The position numbers were made by a program, and so were the translations under genes. A DNA stretch of 26,868 nt, taken from contig CAAHET010000004.1 in NCBI GenBank assembly GCA_900772565.1, positions 1 through 26,868 of the forward strand, written 5' to 3'. The notes under the pieces are model-generated. The model saw only the letters and a list, made by a program, of their open reading frames with translations. It was not told where the DNA came from and did no database searches. Below, piece after piece: positions 8,399 to 15,181 of the stretch. Source of the DNA: an uncultured Faecalibacterium sp. (GTDB lineage Bacteria > Bacillota > Clostridia > Oscillospirales > Ruminococcaceae). How positions within the stretch are numbered: the stretch's first letter is position 1; every line of letters begins with the position of its first letter.

Positions 8399-8598
8399 GC
8401 CCTCTCAGGCGCTCCCGCGCCAGCTCTCCCAAAGGGAGAGCCAAGGTTTAAGGCTTGTTGCTGAAGCTTTAGGTTCAATGAGAAGGTTTCCGGCAGTGCT
8501 CTCGCCTCTCCCTTTGAGGAAAGACTTCCCCCGCTCCGGGGGAAGATGTCGCGCAGCGACAAAAGGGGAAGTGTGTCACCGCAGGTGACGGAGAGGGC
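8399..8598. repeat. MITE-like palindromic intergenic repeat, copy A
   Basis: A 200-base element bounded by GCCCTCTC (8399-8406) and its inverted copy GAGAGGGC (8591-8598). The first 47 bases (8399-8445) are identical to 25431-25477. They include a perfect hairpin, GCTCTCCC-aaa-GGGAGAGC (8423-8441). The middle shares long blocks with copy B, such as TTTCCGGCAGTGCTCT. Compared with copy B it has an extra stretch around 8525-8575 with its own hairpin, CTTCCCCC-gctcc-GGGGGAAG. No coding potential. It fills most of the 358-base gap between the Nudix and lectin genes. Confidence 0.85.
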
Positions 8599-8628
8599 GG
8601 GGACGCCGACCGTATCTCTTCTCATAAG

Positions 8629-8666
8629 AAAGGGCTGCTGCATGAAACGCTGTGCAGCAGCCCTTT
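8629..8666 (-). terminator. terminator of the lectin gene
   Basis: AAAGGGCTGCTGCA (8629-8642) pairs perfectly with TGCAGCAGCCCTTT (8653-8666). It lies just past the lectin stop on the minus strand. The T-tract is short (TTTCTT). Confidence 0.7.
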
Positions 8667-8718
8667 GGGAAGTGTCCCCGCTGCGGATGCCCACAAAGCA
8701 GCGGAAGAGATTTTCGAT

Positions 8719-9309
8719 TTATGCCTTGCGTCCGGTGCGTCCCTTGCCTGCGCTGTTCAGCTTGCGCACAAGGTCGTTCTGGTGCTTGCGCTGGCTGGGC
8801 GTGGGCTGGGGGTCTTTGGCTTCCCCGGCACGCTTGCCGGTCTGGGCAACGTCAGGGTCGATGCGTTCCAGCGTCCACTCCTGATTGCCGCCCGCCACGT
8901 AGTTCCAGATCTGCGCCTGTGCGCCGTTGGCAGTGTTCATGCCCACAAGGTCGATGTATTTATCCGACAGCACATTGCGGATGCGGGTGCGTCCGCTGCG
9001 GGTAGGTTCCAGCGCCCAGCACTGGCTCAGCCCGCTGGTGCGGCTCCACTGGTGCAGCCATGTGCCCTCCACCACGCCGCCAAGCGCCAGATCGATCATC
9101 TTGCCGGTAAAGCGGTTCTGGATGCGCCAGCGTCCCTCGCCCGCGTCCACAAACTGCCACTGCTGCCACGGGTGACCCGCATAGCTCCACAGCTGGATAC
9201 CGGCGCCGTTCTCCGTGTTGAAATCCTTTACTTCCAGTACCTTCCCGTTGGGGGCCTTGATAATGTAGTATTCCCCCTCCATAATGACGACCTGCGATGC
9301 CTTTGCCAT
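8719..9309 (-). CDS. ricin-type beta-trefoil lectin domain protein without signal peptide
   Basis: A 196-residue protein whose first 145 or so residues form a ricin B-like beta-trefoil. Its Q-x-W type repeats end in WQQWQF, QCWAL and NQEWTL, and each is preceded by an LWSY/HQWS/IWNY segment. Such domains bind carbohydrates. The remaining 50 residues are polar and basic (SQRKHQNDLVRKLNSAGKG), likely disordered. There is no signal peptide, membrane segment or enzyme domain, which is unusual for this family. ATG 9309 has AAGGAG nine bases upstream; a TTG three codons earlier is less likely. It is a single-gene unit with a good promoter at 9342-9370. The role is unknown. Confidence 0.82.
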   Translation of the reverse strand: MAKASQVVIMEGEYYIIKAPNGKVLEVKDFNTENGAGIQLWSYAGHPWQQWQFVDAGEGRWRIQNRFTGKMIDLALGGVVEGTWLHQWSRTSGLSQCWALEPTRSGRTRIRNVLSDKYIDLVGMNTANGAQAQIWNYVAGGNQEWTLERIDPDVAQTGKRAGEAKDPQPTPSQRKHQNDLVRKLNSAGKGRTGRKA

Positions 9310-9341
9310 AGAGCACAACTCCTTTCCGCTATGGTAGCCCT

Positions 9342-9370
9342 ATTATACCCGATTTGCCCGCTGGCAACAA
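9342..9370 (-). promoter_or_regulatory. promoter of the lectin gene
   Basis: On the minus strand TTGTTG (9370-9365) and a perfect TATAAT (9347-9342) are 17 bases apart, about 33 bases ahead of the start codon. Confidence 0.75.
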
Positions 9371-9473
9371 GAATGCTTTTCCATAATCTTTCTTTTGTTT
9401 TTTGTGCATTCTGTCGTGTTTTTGCAGCGCAAACGTTTTCGGAAGCCAGCAATGATTTTTACCGGCGGGCACT

Positions 9474-9502
9474 TTGCACTCCGGCGCAGGTTGTGGTACA
9501 AT
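9474..9502 (+). promoter_or_regulatory. promoter of the nitroreductase gene
   Basis: TTGCAC (9474-9479) and TACAAT (9497-9502) are 17 bases apart, 32 bases ahead of the ATG. Confidence 0.75.
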
Positions 9503-9534
9503 AAAGCTATCCACTATTAAGGAGGGGATCTTTC

Positions 9535-10056
9535 ATGACCAACGAGACTTTACAAACCATTTACAGCCGCCGCAGCTGCCGCGCCTACAAGCCCCAGCAG
9601 ATCACGGATGCAGAGCTTGACGCCGTGCTGGAGGCCGGCACCTACGCCGCCAGCGCCATGGGACGCCAGAGCGCTAAGATCGTGGTCGTGCAGGATGCCG
9701 CTACCCGCGCCCAGCTGACCCGGATGAACGCCGCCGTCATGGGTGCCGACAGCGACCCCATGTACGGCGCACCCACCATTCTGGTGGTGCTGGCCGATGC
9801 CCACGCAAACTGCGCCGTGCAGGACGGCAGCCTTGTCATGGGCAACCTGATGCTGGCCGCCGCATCGCTGGGGCTGGGCAGCTGCTGGATCAACCGCGCC
9901 CGGGAGGAGTTTGACTCCGCCGAGGGCAAGGCACTGCTGAAAAAGTGGGGCATCGAGGGCGACTGGATCGGCGTAGGCCACTGCATTCTGGGCTACCCCG
10001 CTGCTGAACCCAAGCCCGCCGCGCCCCGCAAACCGGATTACATCGTAAGAGTATAA
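9535..10056 (+). CDS. nitroreductase family flavoprotein
   Basis: A 173-residue FMN-binding protein of the nitroreductase family. SRRSCRAYKPQQI near the N-terminus holds the Arg residues that bind the FMN phosphate, and the C-terminal GLGSCWINRAREEF and GHCILGYP are typical. Such enzymes use NAD(P)H to reduce nitro compounds, quinones or flavins; the substrate is open. AAGGAGGGG stands seven bases ahead of the ATG. It is likely cotranscribed with the GNAT gene eight bases downstream. Confidence 0.9.
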   Translation: MTNETLQTIYSRRSCRAYKPQQITDAELDAVLEAGTYAASAMGRQSAKIVVVQDAATRAQLTRMNAAVMGADSDPMYGAPTILVVLADAHANCAVQDGSLVMGNLMLAAASLGLGSCWINRAREEFDSAEGKALLKKWGIEGDWIGVGHCILGYPAAEPKPAAPRKPDYIVRV

Positions 10057-10064
10057 GGAGTTTT

Positions 10065-10559
10065 ATGAAGCCTGATTACAAGCTGGTCGCAAAGGCCAAA
10101 TACATCCACAACACCGCCGACCTTGCCAGCGAGCTGTGGCACGAGGTCTACAAGCGCTACTACCCCGCAAAGCAGCTGGACACTCTTGTGGAGGAGCTGC
10201 AAAGCGCCGACGCCATTGAAGCGGACATCGACAACGATGTGAACTATTTTCTGGTGTTTCTGGGGGGCAAGCTCATCGGCTACTTCGCGTGGAAGATGGA
10301 GAACACCGCCCTGCACCTGATGCACCTGTACCTCAAGCCGGAGTACCGCGGCAAGGCCATCGGCCGGGATATCGTGCAGACCTGTGAGCGGCTGGCCAAG
10401 GGCGAGGGCAAGGGCCGGGTGTGGTGCACCATCCACGCCAAGGCGCTGCCGGTGCAGCAGTTTTTCAAGGCGCTGCGCTACCGCGAGCTGCGCCCCGCCG
10501 AGCAGGAAACCGGCACCGTGCCCCGCAACGAGCTGGTGTATGAGCATACCCTGAGCTGA
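10065..10559 (+). CDS. GNAT family N-acetyltransferase
   Basis: A 164-residue protein with the acetyl-CoA binding motif A at LYLKPEYRGKAIGRDIV (R-G-K-A-I-G loop), preceded by the beta-strand MENTALHLMH and followed by FFKALRYRE, the usual C-terminal strand. The acceptor substrate is unknown. AAGGAG is only four bases from the ATG, so coupling to the nitroreductase gene eight bases upstream is likely. Confidence 0.87.
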   Translation: MKPDYKLVAKAKYIHNTADLASELWHEVYKRYYPAKQLDTLVEELQSADAIEADIDNDVNYFLVFLGGKLIGYFAWKMENTALHLMHLYLKPEYRGKAIGRDIVQTCERLAKGEGKGRVWCTIHAKALPVQQFFKALRYRELRPAEQETGTVPRNELVYEHTLS

Positions 10560-10607
10560 TTTCCGAAAAATCACAAAATAGCCATTGAAATTTTTCCGCG
10601 TTTGTAC

Positions 10608-10624
10608 TACACTGATGTAGTGTA
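10608..10624. promoter_or_regulatory. candidate operator palindrome upstream of yerC
   Basis: TACACT-gatgt-AGTGTA is a perfect six-base inverted repeat with a five-base spacer. A -10-like TGTAAT (10621-10626) overlaps its right arm; no clear -35 is seen. It lies 46 bases ahead of a TrpR-like regulator gene, so autoregulation is plausible but unproven. Confidence 0.45.
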
Positions 10625-10670
10625 ATAAAGCCGCTGTCTGCGGGCATTCTGTGCAAAAAAGGAGACTATC

Positions 10671-10964
10671 ATGGCGAAAGATCATCCCACCGGCAACTCC
10701 GGCCTGTACCGGGCTTTTCTGCAGCTCAAGACCCCGGAGGAATGCTATCGTTTTCTGCAGGACGTGTGCAGCTATTCGGAGCTCAGCGCAATGGAGCAGC
10801 GCTACAATATCGCTGAGCTGCTGGCCGACAAATGCATCTACACCGAGATCATGGACAAGACCGGTGCGTCCAGCGCCATCATCAGCCGGGTCAGCCGGGT
10901 GCTGAGCGCGGACGACAGTGTGCTGCGTGCGCTGCTGGAAGCTGAAAAAAAGTCTGCTGACTGA
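10671..10964 (+). CDS. yerC: YerC/YecD family TrpR-related DNA-binding protein
   Basis: A 97-residue all-helical protein with the Trp-repressor-like fold. ELSAMEQRYNIAELL is the first conserved part, and the helix-turn-helix is in MDKTGASSAIISRVSRVL. The family is widespread in Firmicutes; its targets and any ligand are poorly known. Despite the TrpR name, tryptophan sensing is not established for it. Closeness to the trp operon (about 3 kb) is suggestive only, since it is in a separate transcription unit. AAAGGAG is seven bases ahead of the ATG. A palindrome at 10608-10624 could be its own operator. Confidence 0.88.
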   Translation: MAKDHPTGNSGLYRAFLQLKTPEECYRFLQDVCSYSELSAMEQRYNIAELLADKCIYTEIMDKTGASSAIISRVSRVLSADDSVLRALLEAEKKSAD

Positions 10965-10967
10965 TAC

Positions 10968-11012
10968 AAAAGCCGCGTACCGCCCAAAGCTGCGGCACGC
11001 GGCTTTTCTTTT
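10968..11012 (+). terminator. terminator after yerC
   Basis: AAAAGCCGCGT (10968-10978) pairs with ACGCGGCTTTT (10997-11007), with an inner CCGC/GCGG extension, followed by CTTTTT. Only 26 bases separate it from the next start codon. Confidence 0.88.
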
Positions 11013-11038
11013 TAAGATCTGAACAGGAGGTTATTCTT

Positions 11039-11590
11039 ATGGCAAAAGCTGTTGTATTTTTTGCGGAGGGCACCGAGGAGTGCGAGGCTCTGCTGGTGGT
11101 GGACCTGCTCCGCCGCGCCAAGGTGGAGGTGCTGGTTGCCAGCGCTTCCGGCAGCCGGGAGATCCTGAGCAGCCATAAGGTGCATATCACCGCCGATGCG
11201 CTGGCGGAGGAAGTCGATTATTCCGACGTGGATCTGGTGGTGCTGCCCGGCGGCATTCCCGGCACGCCGAATCTTGCCGCCAACAAGACGGTGACGGACA
11301 CCTGCGCTGCCTTTGCAAAGGCGGGCAAAAAGGTAGCCGCCATCTGCGCCGCACCCAGCGTGCTGGCGGCACTGGGGCTGCTGGAGGGCAAAAACGCCAC
11401 CGCCCACGCTGCATTTCAGGATCAGCTGGCCGGTGCCCATGTGCTGGACACCGAGGTGGTCGTGGACGGCAACATCACCACCAGCTACGGTCTGGGCGGT
11501 GCCATCCCCTTTGCGCTGGAGCTGGTGCGCCAGCTGGCGGGAGAAGCTGAAGCCGAGCGCATCCGCAACGCCATCGCCTACCGGCACTGA
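11039..11590 (+). CDS. DJ-1/PfpI family protein
   Basis: A 183-residue class I glutamine-amidotransferase-like fold of the DJ-1 (YajL/ThiJ) group. The reactive cysteine is C103 in the nucleophile elbow AAICAAPS, with the supporting glutamate in GTEECE (E16). Members act as oxidative-stress sensors, chaperones or glyoxalase/deglycase-type enzymes, and these activities are still debated. AGGAGG lies eight bases ahead of the ATG. There is hardly room for a promoter between the yerC terminator and this gene, so readthrough may feed it. The FAH-family gene follows after 15 bases. Confidence 0.9.
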   Translation: MAKAVVFFAEGTEECEALLVVDLLRRAKVEVLVASASGSREILSSHKVHITADALAEEVDYSDVDLVVLPGGIPGTPNLAANKTVTDTCAAFAKAGKKVAAICAAPSVLAALGLLEGKNATAHAAFQDQLAGAHVLDTEVVVDGNITTSYGLGGAIPFALELVRQLAGEAEAERIRNAIAYRH

Positions 11591-11605
11591 GAGGAGGGGG
11601 ACTGT

Positions 11606-12490
11606 ATGCGTTTTGTCACCTGCCGCCTGCCGGACGGCGTGGAGGATCCCGCCATTCTCTCGCAGGACGGCACACAGGTCTGGCCGCTGAGCTGGCTGGG
11701 GCTCTCCTACGAGACCCTGTCCGATGCCATCCCCTTCCTCACCCCGCAGGTGCGGTTCGGTTTGCAGCTTGCCATCAGCGGCATCCCCGCGCTGCCGGTG
11801 GAGGCCGTCACCCTGCAAAGCCCCATCCCCTGCCCCGCACAGGACGTGGTCTGTCTGGGCATCAACTACATGGCACACTCGGACGAAGCCGAAAAGTACT
11901 CTGCGGACGCCTTTTCCACCCAGCATCAGGACGCCATCTACTTCTCCAAGCGGGTCAGCCGGGCAGTACCGGACGGCGGCTTCATCGAGGCGCACACCGA
12001 CCTTGTGCAGAAGCTGGACTACGAGTGTGAACTGGCCGTGGTGCTGGGCAAGGACGCCAAGGACGTGCCCGCCGGGCAGACCAAGGACTATGTGTTCGGC
12101 TACACCATCCTGAACGACGTCTCCGCCCGGGACGTGCAGACCGCCCACAAGCAGTGGTACTTCGGCAAAAGTCTGGACGGCTTCACCCCCATGGGCCCCT
12201 GCATCGTCACTGCGGACGAATTTGACACCTACCCGCCCGCGCTGCCCATCCGCAGCCGGGTGAACGGCGAGCTGCGGCAGGATTCCAATACCAAGCTGCA
12301 AATTTTTGATATCGACCATGTCATCCACGAGCTTTCGCAGGGCATGACCCTGAAGGCCGGTACCATCATTGCCACCGGCACCCCTGCCGGGGTGGGCATG
12401 GGCATGGACCCGCCGCAATTTTTGCACCCGGGCGACACTGTGCAGTGCGAGATCGAAGGAATCGGCACGCTGACCAACACCGTGCGCTGA
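11606..12490 (+). CDS. fumarylacetoacetate hydrolase family protein
   Basis: A 294-residue protein. The C-terminal catalytic domain has the FAH metal-binding residues E140 and E142 (DYECEL) and D171 (ILNDVSARD), then GFTPMGPCIV and the terminal GTIIATGTPAGVG. The family cleaves or decarboxylates 2-oxo acids (for example 5-oxopent-3-ene-1,2,5-tricarboxylate decarboxylase, acylpyruvase). The exact reaction cannot be set. The first 70 residues are a typical N-terminal extension. GAGGAGGGGG precedes the ATG. It probably shares a transcript with the DJ-1 gene. Confidence 0.9.
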   Translation: MRFVTCRLPDGVEDPAILSQDGTQVWPLSWLGLSYETLSDAIPFLTPQVRFGLQLAISGIPALPVEAVTLQSPIPCPAQDVVCLGINYMAHSDEAEKYSADAFSTQHQDAIYFSKRVSRAVPDGGFIEAHTDLVQKLDYECELAVVLGKDAKDVPAGQTKDYVFGYTILNDVSARDVQTAHKQWYFGKSLDGFTPMGPCIVTADEFDTYPPALPIRSRVNGELRQDSNTKLQIFDIDHVIHELSQGMTLKAGTIIATGTPAGVGMGMDPPQFLHPGDTVQCEIEGIGTLTNTVR

Positions 12491-12580
12491 ATTCCCTTGT
12501 GGAACTGCCCAAAATTTTACATGGATTTCAGTCCGATTGCACGAAATGCCGCCGCAGCACTGCTCTTTTGCGGAAAAATA

Positions 12581-12589
12581 TGGTATACT
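12581..12589 (+). promoter_or_regulatory. extended -10 promoter of the ROK kinase
   Basis: TGGTATACT fits the TG-n-TATAAT extended -10 pattern, about 50 bases ahead of the start. No good -35 stands at 16-18 bases. Confidence 0.5.
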
Positions 12590-12640
12590 ATGGAATACTG
12601 ATAAAAAATGCGGCGCATCCGCATCAAAGGGGTAAATGAC

Positions 12641-13591
12641 ATGAAGGAATATGCATTTGGCATCGATCTGGGCGGCACCACTGCCAAGGTCGGCCTGTTC
12701 ACCACCAGCGGCAAGCTGCTGGAAAAGTGGGAGGTAAGCACCGATACTTCCAATCACGGTGCTCACATTCTGGAAAATCTGGCTGCTGCCGTGCAGCAGA
12801 AGATGCAGGAAAAGGGTCTGTCCGCAGACGAGGTCGAGGGTGTCGGTCTGGGCGTGCCCGGCCCGGTGCTGGATTCCAGCATCGTGCCCATCGTGTGTGC
12901 AAACCTTGGCGGCTGGGGCAACCGCAACGCTTCCATTGAGCTCAGCGAGCTGCTGGGCGGCATCCGGGTGCTGGTGGGCAACGACGCCAACGTGGCTGCT
13001 TTGGGCGAGATCTGGATGGGCACGGCACAGGGCTGCCGCAGCGCTGTTATGGTCACGCTGGGCACCGGCGTGGGCGGCGGTGTCATCGTAAACGGCAAGG
13101 TCATCGACGGCGCGCACGGTGCCGGCGGCGAGATTGGCCACATCACCGTCAACCCCCACGAGACCGCTGTCTGCGGCTGCGGCAAGCGCGGCTGCCTTGA
13201 GCAGTATTCCAGCGCCACCGGCGTTGTGCGCTGCATGAAGAAGCTGCTGGACGAGAACCCGGACACCGCCTGCACCCTGCGCGGCAAGGACTTTGAAGCC
13301 AAGGACGTGTTTGACGCCGCCCGCGCCGGGGATGCACTGGCCGCCCGCGAGGTGGACGAGATGGCTTCTACGCTGGGCATGGCACTGGCCAACATTGCCG
13401 CCACCACCGACCCCGAGATGTTCATGATCGGCGGCGGCGTAGCCCGCGCCGGAGAGGTTCTGTTCAATCCGCTGGTGCGCCACTACAAGGAGTACGCCTT
13501 CCAGTCCTGCAAGGAGACCCCCATCAAGGCCGCCAGCCTTGGCAACGACGCCGGCATCTACGGTGCCGTGCGCCTGATCGTGGGTGCCTGA
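12641..13591 (+). CDS. ROK family sugar kinase, probable glucokinase
   Basis: A 316-residue ROK protein. The N-terminal FGIDLGGTTAKVGLF is the ATP phosphate-binding motif and GNDANVAALGE holds the catalytic aspartate. The ROK signature runs through TLGTGVGGGVIVNGKV to GEIGH, then the zinc site CGCGKRGCLE. The absence of an N-terminal helix-turn-helix makes it a kinase rather than a repressor. The overall pattern fits Gram-positive glucokinases that phosphorylate glucose to glucose-6-phosphate. I use ATG 12641, with AAAGGGG eight bases upstream, rather than ATG 12608. It is a single-gene unit with its own promoter and terminator. Confidence 0.93.
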   Translation: MKEYAFGIDLGGTTAKVGLFTTSGKLLEKWEVSTDTSNHGAHILENLAAAVQQKMQEKGLSADEVEGVGLGVPGPVLDSSIVPIVCANLGGWGNRNASIELSELLGGIRVLVGNDANVAALGEIWMGTAQGCRSAVMVTLGTGVGGGVIVNGKVIDGAHGAGGEIGHITVNPHETAVCGCGKRGCLEQYSSATGVVRCMKKLLDENPDTACTLRGKDFEAKDVFDAARAGDALAAREVDEMASTLGMALANIAATTDPEMFMIGGGVARAGEVLFNPLVRHYKEYAFQSCKETPIKAASLGNDAGIYGAVRLIVGA

Positions 13592-13613
13592 TAAGGTAAA
13601 TTTTGGTTGCTTT

Positions 13614-13654
13614 TAACCCCCGCCAAGCCTGCGTGCTCGGCGGGGGTTATTTTT
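13614..13654 (+). terminator. terminator of the ROK kinase gene
   Basis: TAACCCCCGCC (13614-13624) pairs with GGCGGGGGTTA (13639-13649), followed by TTTTT. Confidence 0.9.
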
Positions 13655-13689
13655 GCGGCGAGGGCGCTTCCCGAGGGATCCCCTCCGTT

Positions 13690-14124
13690 TTATTTTGCCA
13701 TGGTTGGTGGAAGAGAGCCGCTTGTTTCGATTGCTGGTCCAATTACATAATAGGATGGCTGAATCAGTTCCTGAAGCCAGAAAAACAGCCCCTGGGCAAA
13801 CCAGAGCACTGCACAGGCGATCAAAACACCTGCCAGAACGATCGCCAGCACCCTGCGCCACTGATACTTTTTCAGGAGCTGCTGCACCTGCTTTGCATCC
13901 ATCTCGTTCAGCACATTTTCAGCGGCCTGCGCAGGTGTGCCAAATACCCGCACAAGCTCCTGATAATCCGCTGTGGGATGCTCGTCCAGATACTCCTCAA
14001 TGGATTCCGCCAGCTGTGCAAGCGTTCGCTCCCGCAGCTCCGGCACACAGGCCAGAGCACGGTGCAGTTCTCGGCAGTATCGGCGGCAAAGCTTCTGCTT
14101 TTCCCGCTCTTTCTCACTGTTCAA
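13690..14124 (-). CDS. HAAS (DUF1700-like) domain membrane protein
   Basis: A 144-residue protein. The first 85 or so residues are helical and resemble the HAAS/DUF1700 domain (LAQLAESIEEYLDEHP, ELVRVFGTPAQAAENVL). One transmembrane helix follows (about 90-115, VLAIVLAGVLIACAVLWFA), then a short tail. HAAS proteins are regularly encoded next to PadR regulators and are thought to act as membrane signalling partners. The start is TTG at 14124, with AGAGGTG seven bases upstream, and it overlaps the padR end by 11 bases. The pair is therefore one operon. Its ligand or output is unknown. Confidence 0.8.
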   Translation of the reverse strand: MNSEKEREKQKLCRRYCRELHRALACVPELRERTLAQLAESIEEYLDEHPTADYQELVRVFGTPAQAAENVLNEMDAKQVQQLLKKYQWRRVLAIVLAGVLIACAVLWFAQGLFFWLQELIQPSYYVIGPAIETSGSLPPTMAK

Positions 14125-14470
14125 TGTCCGTCACCTCTTTCTGGCAGCTGGCCAGAATTTCCTGCACGCCCTGCTGGACTGTCATATACTCCGCAAAGAT
14201 TTTTTGGAAATACGTCCGCCCGGCAGGCTCCAGATGGTAGTAAGTGCGCTTGCGGCGCTTGCCCACCAGTTCTTCCCGAGCTGAAATATACCCGTTATCC
14301 TGCAATCGGTACAGGGTCGGATACATCGAGGTTTCCAGCAGTGTGAACTTTTCGTGGCTCCGCTCCCGCATCGCCTGCGCCATCTCATAGCCATACATAT
14401 CCTGTTGGCTCAAAAGGGCAAGCAGAACGATCTCGGTCACGCCGCGCTTTAAATTTTCAGAGACCCCCAT
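14114..14470 (-). CDS. PadR family transcriptional regulator
   Basis: A 118-residue winged-helix repressor: LKRGVTEIVLLALLSQQDMYGYEMA, then SMYPTLYRLQDNGYI as the recognition helix and KRRKRTYYHLEPAGR as the wing. A short C-terminal helix would form the dimer. PadR proteins repress stress, detoxification or membrane genes. GGAG sits ahead of ATG 14470. Its own promoter (14504-14532) and a palindrome at the predicted transcript start point to autorepression. The divergent lipoprotein gene is the other possible target. Confidence 0.92.
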   Translation of the reverse strand: MGVSENLKRGVTEIVLLALLSQQDMYGYEMAQAMRERSHEKFTLLETSMYPTLYRLQDNGYISAREELVGKRRKRTYYHLEPAGRTYFQKIFAEYMTVQQGVQEILASCQKEVTDIEQ

Positions 14471-14480
14471 GGCATTTTCT

Positions 14481-14496
14481 CCAATTCCGGTATTGG
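14481..14496. promoter_or_regulatory. candidate PadR operator palindrome
   Basis: CCAATTCCGGTATTGG is palindromic at 14 of 16 positions. It sits at about +1 to +16 of the predicted padR transcript and overlaps the TTGGAG ribosome binding site of padR. No second copy was noticed in the window. Confidence 0.45.
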
Positions 14497-14503
14497 TATT
14501 TTG

Positions 14504-14532
14504 ATTATATCTACAAAGTTATTTGTTGTAAA
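14504..14532 (-). promoter_or_regulatory. promoter of the padR-HAAS operon
   Basis: On the minus strand TTTACA (14532-14527) and perfect TATAAT (14509-14504) are 17 bases apart. The spacer carries a small inverted repeat, TACAA...TTGTA (14512-14530). Confidence 0.75.
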
Positions 14533-14554
14533 TACTATTCGTCAAATAATATAC

Positions 14555-14583
14555 TTGACAAATACACCCTGCCCTGCTATTTT
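14555..14583 (+). promoter_or_regulatory. promoter of the lipoprotein gene
   Basis: Perfect TTGACA (14555-14560), a 17-base spacer and TATTTT (14578-14583), divergent from the padR promoter. Confidence 0.6.
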
Positions 14584-14642
14584 TAATACAGGACAGGTCG
14601 ACCAGCCTTTATATTCTGTTCAAAAAACAAGGAGGCTTAACC

Positions 14643-15104
14643 ATGAAACGAGTTTTTGCTGCGCTAAACATACAAATATTTGTATGTTTGCTTGTTTCTT
14701 TTATGTTGCTTCTGTGTGGTTGTAACCGGTCGGAAACCAGCAGCGATGCCTCCGCCAGTTCTGCACCAGAAACTGTCCAGACAACGCAAAAAACCGTAAC
14801 AAAGAGCTCTGTCCTCACCCCGCAGGAAGAACTGGAAAAACTGGCTCCGATGCCGCAGACCTCACAGTGTCCCATTTGCGGCGGAACCAATATGGAAGTA
14901 ACCCTTGCGAGTTCTGAGGTACAAAAAGGGAGTATGCGTGCACAGAAGTGTATCCATTATCTCTATGGGGAAGATTATATTTACCCGCTGAGCCTCCGCG
15001 TGTATGATGCTTGCTTATCGTGCACGGATGCAGAGAACCCTTGGCATGGAGAGGAATATGATATCCTGATTGGTTCCAGCACCATCTGTCATGGCTATCA
15101 ATAA
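14643..15104 (+). CDS. predicted lipoprotein with paired-cysteine motifs, function unknown
   Basis: A 153-residue protein. The N-terminus MKRVFAALN is followed by a hydrophobic stretch (10-24) and the lipobox-like LCGC, making C27 the probable lipidated cysteine. A Ser/Thr-rich linker follows (28-60). The mature part has CPICGG and later CLSC, which could form a small zinc-ribbon-like or disulfide-linked domain. I recognise no family beyond this. AAGGAGG stands seven bases ahead of the ATG. It is divergent from padR and lies upstream of another exported protein, with which it probably shares a transcript. Confidence 0.7.
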   Translation: MKRVFAALNIQIFVCLLVSFMLLLCGCNRSETSSDASASSAPETVQTTQKTVTKSSVLTPQEELEKLAPMPQTSQCPICGGTNMEVTLASSEVQKGSMRAQKCIHYLYGEDYIYPLSLRVYDACLSCTDAENPWHGEEYDILIGSSTICHGYQ

Positions 15105-15181
15105 AAACTTCCGGTTTCTGGCGGACATTGTTACAAACTGCTATATTTATAATTTTTCTGTTCTGCAATGGAGGAAAAACA

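Noticed and set aside
8399..8598. Repeat copies as a CRISPR array
   Set aside because: The copies are single, long, palindromic and far apart, with no regular repeat-spacer pattern and no cas gene nearby.
11012..13483. An 823-codon open frame on the minus strand
   Set aside because: It lies antisense to four well-identified genes (the end of the yerC unit through the ROK kinase), has no domain-like content, and arises from GC-rich codon structure.
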